Positions 59,671 to 64,000 of a DNA stretch of 64,000 bases are shown piece after piece. The stretch comes from Pyrinomonadaceae bacterium. GTDB lineage: Bacteria; Acidobacteriota; Blastocatellia; Pyrinomonadales; Pyrinomonadaceae. Under the pieces are notes generated by a model. That model was not told where the DNA came from. It searched no databases and worked only from the letters and a program-made list of their open reading frames with translations. How positions within the stretch are numbered: the first letter of the stretch is position 1; every line of letters starts with the position of its first letter. A program made the translations under genes and the position numbers. The stretch lies in assembly GCA_017983495.1 (NCBI GenBank), contig JAGOBH010000001.1, positions 496,001-560,000 on the forward strand. The letters are read 5' to 3'.

Positions 59671-61524
59671 CTATTGCTTGTCGGCGTACATCTCGTCAAT
59701 GACCGCCTGATATTTTAGGTCGACCACACGGCGCTTGACCTTCATCGTCGGCGTCAATTCTCCGCCTTCGACGGTCAATTCGTTTTCCAACAGGGCAAAT
59801 TTCTTTACCTTTTCATACTGGGCGAGACTCTCGGTCGCTGTTGCGATCTGACGTTCAAAAAGATCCCTGATACGTCCATTTGCACAGAATTCGGCCGGTG
59901 AATGCAGGTCGAGTTCCTTGAGGTGCGCATACGATTCGAGCATGTCGAAATTAGGGACGATCAGTGCGGCCGGAAACCGCCGCTCATTGCCCACCAGAAC
60001 GACCTGGCTGACAAAGCGTGACGATTTGATCATCTGTTCGATATGCGACGGTGCGATGTATTTGCCGCCCGAGGTCTTGAACAGTTCTTTTTTTCGATCC
60101 GTGATCTCAAGAAATCCGTCCGCGTCGATATTGCCGATATCGCCGGTCCTGAACCATCCATCCTCGGTCATCGCTTCACGCGTCGCCTGCTCTTTGCGGT
60201 AATAGCCGAGCATAATGCCGGGCCCCGACGCCTCGATCTCGCCGTCCGCAGCGATGCGGATCTTGACGTTCCTGATCGGTTTTCCGACCGTGCCGAGACG
60301 ATTGTGAACAGGGTTGTTGGACGAGATGACCGGAGATGTCTCGGTCAGGCCGTAGCCCTGCATTATGGCAATGCCGGCACCGGTAAATATCAGATAGATC
60401 TCGTTCGAGAGCGCCGCTCCGCCGGTGATACAAAATCGCAGATTGCCGCCGAAAAACTCACGAAGCTTGGCGTAGACGATCTTGTCGGCGAGGCTGTGCT
60501 TAGCCGCAAGGGAAACCGGCACAGGTTCGCCCTTTTCTACCGTCAACGCATATTCTTTGGCTATCTCGATCGCCCAATCAAATATACGCTCACGTATCGG
60601 ACTCGATTTCGCCGCGGACAGGCGTGCTTTTTCATACACCTTTTCGAAAATGCGCGGTACGCCAATGAAGATCGTCGGTCGAACTTCTTTGAGATTATCC
60701 GGTACCTTTTCGATCGATTCAGCAAAGTGGACTGCCATTCCCGAAAGAATGTACACGTACATCCCCGTCCGTTCAAAAACGTGCGATAGCGGTAGGACTG
60801 ACAACGAAACGTCGTGCCCAGAAAATGCGTATTTTTCGCTTGCGTCGATGGTATTAGAGATCAGATTTGAATGGCTGAGCATCACGCCCTTCGGTTCACC
60901 GGTCGTGCCGCTGGTGTAGATCAGGGTTGCGACATCCTCTGGCATGACGGCATTTCTAAGTTCGGCGGCAAGGCCGGGCTGCTCGGATCGCAGAGCGGCA
61001 CCGCGTTGCTCAAGCTCGGCAATCGAGATCCCAACCTCGGCATCGATCTCAGCAGCATCAAAAAAGACGATCATCTCGACCGATTTGCAGAGCGATATCT
61101 GTTCGCATAGGCGTTCGTATGCGGCGATGTCCTGCATGAAGAAGACGCGGGCACGCGAATCATCGAGTATATACTGAACGGCGGACGGTGCTTGGGTCGT
61201 GTAAATTGGGACATCGACGAACCCGCCAAATTGGCAACCGGCATCGGTCAGAGTCCATTCAGGCGAATTCGGCGCCAATATGGCTGCCCGATCACCGCGT
61301 ACCAGCCCGAGCGAGTGGAGGCCGACGGCGATATTCTCGGCACGCTCAACCATTAGTGATGACGAGATCGCACACCAGGTTCCGTCAGCCCGATAGTTAA
61401 GTGCGTTCGGCAGATCAAATTTAGCGGCGGAGTTTATGAAAAGCTCGGCTAGTGTTCGGGGTTCGTCGGCGGTCAGCGGTATTCCGCGTGAAACCGGCGA
61501 AGCGGTGTTCGGGTTTTCTGTCAT
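59671..61524 (-). CDS. fadD: Long-chain acyl-CoA synthetase (AMP-forming)
   Basis: 617 residues. P-loop-like IYTSGTTGEPKGVMLSHSN (about 192), the acyl-AMP motif GYGLTETSPVI, RTGDIG and DRKKELFKTSGGKYI near the C-terminus. Activates fatty acids to acyl-CoA. Starts 4 bp inside the end of the TetR gene, so regulator and enzyme are one unit, the arrangement of fadR-linked fatty-acid genes. Confidence 0.93.
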   Translation of the reverse strand: MTENPNTASPVSRGIPLTADEPRTLAELFINSAAKFDLPNALNYRADGTWCAISSSLMVERAENIAVGLHSLGLVRGDRAAILAPNSPEWTLTDAGCQFGGFVDVPIYTTQAPSAVQYILDDSRARVFFMQDIAAYERLCEQISLCKSVEMIVFFDAAEIDAEVGISIAELEQRGAALRSEQPGLAAELRNAVMPEDVATLIYTSGTTGEPKGVMLSHSNLISNTIDASEKYAFSGHDVSLSVLPLSHVFERTGMYVYILSGMAVHFAESIEKVPDNLKEVRPTIFIGVPRIFEKVYEKARLSAAKSSPIRERIFDWAIEIAKEYALTVEKGEPVPVSLAAKHSLADKIVYAKLREFFGGNLRFCITGGAALSNEIYLIFTGAGIAIMQGYGLTETSPVISSNNPVHNRLGTVGKPIRNVKIRIAADGEIEASGPGIMLGYYRKEQATREAMTEDGWFRTGDIGNIDADGFLEITDRKKELFKTSGGKYIAPSHIEQMIKSSRFVSQVVLVGNERRFPAALIVPNFDMLESYAHLKELDLHSPAEFCANGRIRDLFERQIATATESLAQYEKVKKFALLENELTVEGGELTPTMKVKRRVVDLKYQAVIDEMYADKQ

Positions 61525-62138
61525 TTTGCCAAGACACCTCCGAAAAATATCTTCAATACCTCGTCGGCCATCGGAGCGAGTGGGTATGTTCGCTTTGAAA
61601 GCACCCAGTTCGTTACCATTTCATCGAGAGCACCGTAGAGAATTTTGGCGCAAACTATTGGGTTAATGTCATCGCGAAAAATACCCGCATGCTGGCCGCC
61701 CTCGATCGTTTCGCGGATGATATCGAGATACTGTGCAAATCCGGCGGCCGAAAACTCTTCCATGAACTTGGTCGAACCGCGGAGTTCGACTTGAAACACG
61801 ATAGCCATGTCGCGATCCGAGCCGAGACGCTCAAGGTGAAGCTGGGCGACGCGGCGAATTCGTTCGACAGGTGAGGTGATGTCCGCGAGTTCGCGTCGGC
61901 CGTCCTCGATAAACTCGGCCATCGCACGGTCAAAGATCGAATGCAGTATCTCGTCCTTGCTCTTGAAATACAGGTAGACCGTACCGTCGGCAATGCCGGC
62001 TTCGCCGGCGATGTCGGCGACCTTCGAACTAAAATATCCTTTTCCGGCAAAGACCTTGATCGCCGCTCGCAAGATGGCCTCGCGTTTATCGGTGACTACG
62101 GCTTTGGCGGATGTGCCGGTGCGGTTGGTCCGTGACAT
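61521..62138 (-). CDS. fadR: TetR-family regulator of fatty-acid metabolism (FadR-like)
   Basis: 205 residues. N-terminal HTH (IADIAGEAGIADGTVYLYFKSKDEIL-type; VADIAGEAGIADGTVYLYF) after a basic lead. A C-terminal helical ligand domain (FADR_C-like; TSPVERIRRVAQLHLERLGSDRDMAIVF). Likely a repressor released by acyl-CoA. The palindrome at 62150-62167 matches the Bacillus FadR operator. Co-transcribed with fadD. Confidence 0.87.
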   Translation of the reverse strand: MSRTNRTGTSAKAVVTDKREAILRAAIKVFAGKGYFSSKVADIAGEAGIADGTVYLYFKSKDEILHSIFDRAMAEFIEDGRRELADITSPVERIRRVAQLHLERLGSDRDMAIVFQVELRGSTKFMEEFSAAGFAQYLDIIRETIEGGQHAGIFRDDINPIVCAKILYGALDEMVTNWVLSKRTYPLAPMADEVLKIFFGGVLAK

Positions 62139-62149
62139 AGTGCTGCTTA

Positions 62150-62167
62150 TGAATGAGCCCTCATTCA
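62150..62167. promoter_or_regulatory. FadR-type operator
   Basis: TGAATGAG-CC-CTCATTCA, a perfect 8-2-8 palindrome 11 bp before the TetR start. It fits the Bacillus subtilis FadR consensus TGAATGA-N4-TCATTCA, so the unit is probably self-repressed. Confidence 0.8.
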
Positions 62168-62289
62168 GTTTGCACTAGGCTATACCATAAGCCCTGCTCA
62201 AATCAAGAAAAATCTGAGCCGAACCGATTTTTTTATTTTCGCGGATAATTTTCGGGCGATGCCGACTAGTCAGTTTGGCGGGGAATAAA

Positions 62290-62375
62290 TGGCGGAGAGG
62301 ACAGGACTCGAACCTGCAAGCGATCACTCGCGGTAGTTTTCAAGACTACTGCCTTACCAATTAGGCTACCTCTCC
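62290..62375 (-). tRNA. tRNA-Ser(UGA)
   Basis: Read on the minus strand: acceptor GGAGAGG (5') with CCTCTCC, discriminator G and encoded CCA; D-arm GCCTAATTGGTAAGGC; anticodon loop CTTGAAA with anticodon TGA (62340-62342); long variable arm (CGCGAGTGATCGCTTG region); T-arm with GGTTCGAGTCC. Long variable arm and anticodon identify serine. Confidence 0.95.
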
Positions 62376-62525
62376 GCACGAGACGCAATTCAAAAATATA
62401 ACGCAAATTCGCGTTTCAGACAAACTATTTGATCAAAGTCTCACCGCACGGGAACTAAGATCTCCCGTCGACCTTGTAAATTGCTGACGTGCGGCGCCAG
62501 GATTCTCAAGGCCCAAGACTAGAAA

Positions 62526-62560
62526 ACCGCATGACGCCTCGGGTGCGGGCGGCATGCGGT
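62526..62560 (-). terminator. Terminator of the TlpA-like gene
   Basis: ACCGCATG...CATGCGGT stem with inner CGCC/GGCG pairing, followed on the minus strand by TTTTC. Confidence 0.7.
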
Positions 62561-62583
62561 ATTGATCCTGGGGTTGCGACAGG

Positions 62584-63093
62584 TTATTTTGCCGTGAGAA
62601 GTTTATCGATCCGTTGATCCAGTTCGCCGATCTTGTCCCAACCGCTCGAACGGTGCGCGACCTTGCCGTCGGCGTCGATCAGAAAATAGGACGGAAATCC
62701 CATATTGATATTTCCCTGACGGTCGCGATCGGCATATTTCAGAACCATGCCGAAGCTGTCAGGCACGATCTGAAACGCAAACGGGTTTGATCTTAAAAAC
62801 GGCTGAACACGATCGCTGTTTTCCATCGTCAGTGCGAGAAACGTGACGTCACGCCCCTCATAACGATTCTTGAAGGCATTCAGACTTGGAATTTCATGCC
62901 GGCAGATCTCACATTTAGTCGACCAGAACGTGATGATCACGATCCGGCCGCGAAGTGCGTCCATGTCGACAAATGAACCATCGAGAGCCGCTGCTGAAAA
63001 TGAAGGAGCCGGCGAGCCGACCTTGATCCCAGTCTGGGCCATTGCGGAGACTGAGAGCAGAAATAGAATAGCGAGGATTATGTTTAAACGCAT
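62584..63093 (-). CDS. Exported thioredoxin-like (TlpA/ResA-type) protein
   Basis: 169 residues. Signal peptide (about 1-19, ending MAQ); redoxin domain with the CxxC active site STKCEICRHEIPS (CEIC, near residue 62), cis-Pro region MGFPSYFLID. It could reduce apocytochrome cysteines, which suits a system II organism with many c-type cytochromes, or be a general periplasmic reductase. Confidence 0.88.
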   Translation of the reverse strand: MRLNIILAILFLLSVSAMAQTGIKVGSPAPSFSAAALDGSFVDMDALRGRIVIITFWSTKCEICRHEIPSLNAFKNRYEGRDVTFLALTMENSDRVQPFLRSNPFAFQIVPDSFGMVLKYADRDRQGNINMGFPSYFLIDADGKVAHRSSGWDKIGELDQRIDKLLTAK

Positions 63094-63119
63094 TTTAATA
63101 CCGTATTGGGATCAATAAT

Positions 63120-63142
63120 GGTGTTAAAAAAAATTTAACACC
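63120..63142. terminator. AT-rich hairpin upstream of recF
   Basis: GGTGTTAAA / TTTAACACC around an A-rich loop. Could be a terminator for transcription from either side; no nearby gene on the plus strand ends here. Confidence 0.4.
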
Positions 63143-63256
63143 TCAATCAGTATACACTATCAATGGGTCTCAAATTCAGAAAAACAACGAGACAAGGACA
63201 AAAAACCTCTTTTTCTCAAAAAGACGCTGCGCGGCATAAATGTTAAAATCTGCGTA

Positions 63257-64000
63257 ATGCTGCTCGAATCGCTCGAAGTACTGAATTTTCGCAATCTCAC
63301 GGGCGGCATTGTCTTTGACCCCGGTCTGAACATTCTGGTCGGCGAGAACGGCCATGGCAAGACCAACTGGCTCGAGGCGATCTATCTGCTCGGCCTTACC
63401 AAATCATTCAAAACGGCAAAGCTGACCGAGGCGGTACGGTTTGGCGAGCATCTGGCGATCGTAACGGGAATGGTCCGCGAATCGCCCGAGATCACGCGCA
63501 AGCTGCAGGTTTCGGTCGAAGGAAACACCAAGACCCTGATGGTCAACGACAAAAAGGAAACGGTCCAGCGATACCTGGGCCAACTCCACGCCGTTGTCTT
63601 TAACGCCGACGAACTCGATATCGTCCGCGGTTCGCCCGAGGCACGTCGTCGGTTTCTCGACGGCGGCATCGTCTCGCTCCATCCGCCCTTTGTACAGACA
63701 TTTGCCGATTACAATCGTGTTCTCAAGCAAAAGAACTCGCTGCTTCAGGCCGCACGCGAGCACGAATACTCGCTCGACAAAACCACCAGGATGCTTGCCC
63801 CTTGGAATCAGCAGCTGGCGACGCTTGCGGCACGCATTTACAAGGCTCGCGTGCGATTCGTCGAGCGATTGAACGAGGTGCTGGAGAAAAAGCTCTTTGC
63901 CCGTGAAGAGTTGTCGATACGCTATCAATCCTCGCTCGAAGGTAAAGGCGATCTGACGGATTACGAAGCTCTGATCACAGAGCGGCTTGCCCTACGCGTT
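63257..64000 (+). CDS. recF: DNA replication and repair protein RecF, 5' part
   Basis: 248 codons in frame to the window end. Walker A GENGHGKTNW (residues 29-38) and the RecF-specific FRNLTGGIVFDPGLNILVG start; VVFNADELDIVRGSPEARRRFLD is the QVLNFSP-like middle motif. An SMC-like ATPase that loads RecA at gaps. The C-terminal third with Walker B and signature motifs is outside the window. No dnaN is seen upstream. Confidence 0.95.
   Translation, partial: MLLESLEVLNFRNLTGGIVFDPGLNILVGENGHGKTNWLEAIYLLGLTKSFKTAKLTEAVRFGEHLAIVTGMVRESPEITRKLQVSVEGNTKTLMVNDKKETVQRYLGQLHAVVFNADELDIVRGSPEARRRFLDGGIVSLHPPFVQTFADYNRVLKQKNSLLQAAREHEYSLDKTTRMLAPWNQQLATLAARIYKARVRFVERLNEVLEKKLFAREELSIRYQSSLEGKGDLTDYEALITERLALRV

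Noticed and set aside
62290..62375. tRNA-Sec (because selD is a selenoprotein)
   Set aside because: Anticodon is UGA, not UCA, and acceptor and variable arm are of ordinary serine type.
1..64000. CRISPR array, phage or insertion sequence
   Set aside because: No regularly spaced direct repeats, integrase, transposase or phage structural gene seen. The only repeat-bounded unit is the GxxExxY gene.

Overview
The window looks like a chromosomal segment of a Gram-negative, Blastocatellia-like Acidobacteriota. Reasons: paired GWxTD proteins, FG-GAP repeat proteins, two DUF5335 proteins, system II cytochrome c maturation, large multiheme cytochromes, an outer-membrane beta-barrel and a Wza-type export protein. 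The taxonomic call is inference from gene content. Everything here was read by eye; no database search was run.

Layout. 1-3.5 kb (minus): 2-oxoacid:ferredoxin oxidoreductase alpha subunit (cut by the window edge) with an NfnB/GltA-like and an NfnA/SudB-like flavoprotein. 3.5-12 kb: a stress island of Hsp20, a small membrane protein, DUF5335, a PPOX/FMN-type protein, two universal stress proteins, a hybrid histidine kinase and an NtrC-type sigma-54 activator; most units start from a recognisable sigma-54 (-24/-12) promoter. 12-17.7 kb (minus): ResB/CcsA maturation genes with a haem-motif FG-GAP protein and a TPR protein. 17.9-27.7 kb: an electron-transfer island with two nonahaem cytochromes, a small cytochrome c, an ImcH/NapC-like membrane cytochrome with 8 c-haem motifs, a CbcL-like nonahaem-c/cytochrome-b fusion, an MtrB-like beta-barrel and an MtrA/DmsE-like decahaem cytochrome. 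27.8-29.1 kb: two Crp-type proteins. 29.4-33.3 kb (minus): DUF5335, a GCS2-CBS ligase-like protein, an AstE/aspartoacylase-like protein and a membrane protein.

33.6-39.9 kb (plus): mnmG, parA, parB, selD with an in-frame UGA selenocysteine codon, tatA/B and tatC. 40-43.3 kb: two GWxTD paralogues. 44.4-52.5 kb: a polyamine/membrane cluster (speH, DUF4178, a 49-residue membrane ORF, DUF350, membrane spermidine-synthase-like protein, a repeat-flanked GxxExxY gene, a Tat-exported FAD oxidoreductase and two unknowns). 52.5-59.7 kb: lipoprotein, PDZ protein, aminotransferase, galE, a PglF/CapD-type dehydratase and a Wza-like export protein. 59.7-64 kb: fadD, a FadR-like TetR regulator with its operator, tRNA-Ser(UGA), a TlpA-like protein and the 5' part of recF.

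How it fits together. The c-haem proteins form a plausible chain from quinol (ImcH-like and CbcL-like) through periplasmic cytochromes to an outer-membrane porin-cytochrome conduit, that is, extracellular or outer-membrane electron transfer. Two regulatory layers are visible in the DNA. TGTGA-N6-TCACA sites, several at about -41.5, fit the Crp/Fnr protein encoded beside them. A set of sigma-54 promoters, many with a GCG-N8-CGC-like motif about 70-100 bp upstream, fits the NtrC-type activator in the window. Together they suggest a redox or energy-limitation response linking ferredoxin/NADPH metabolism, stress proteins and terminal electron transfer.
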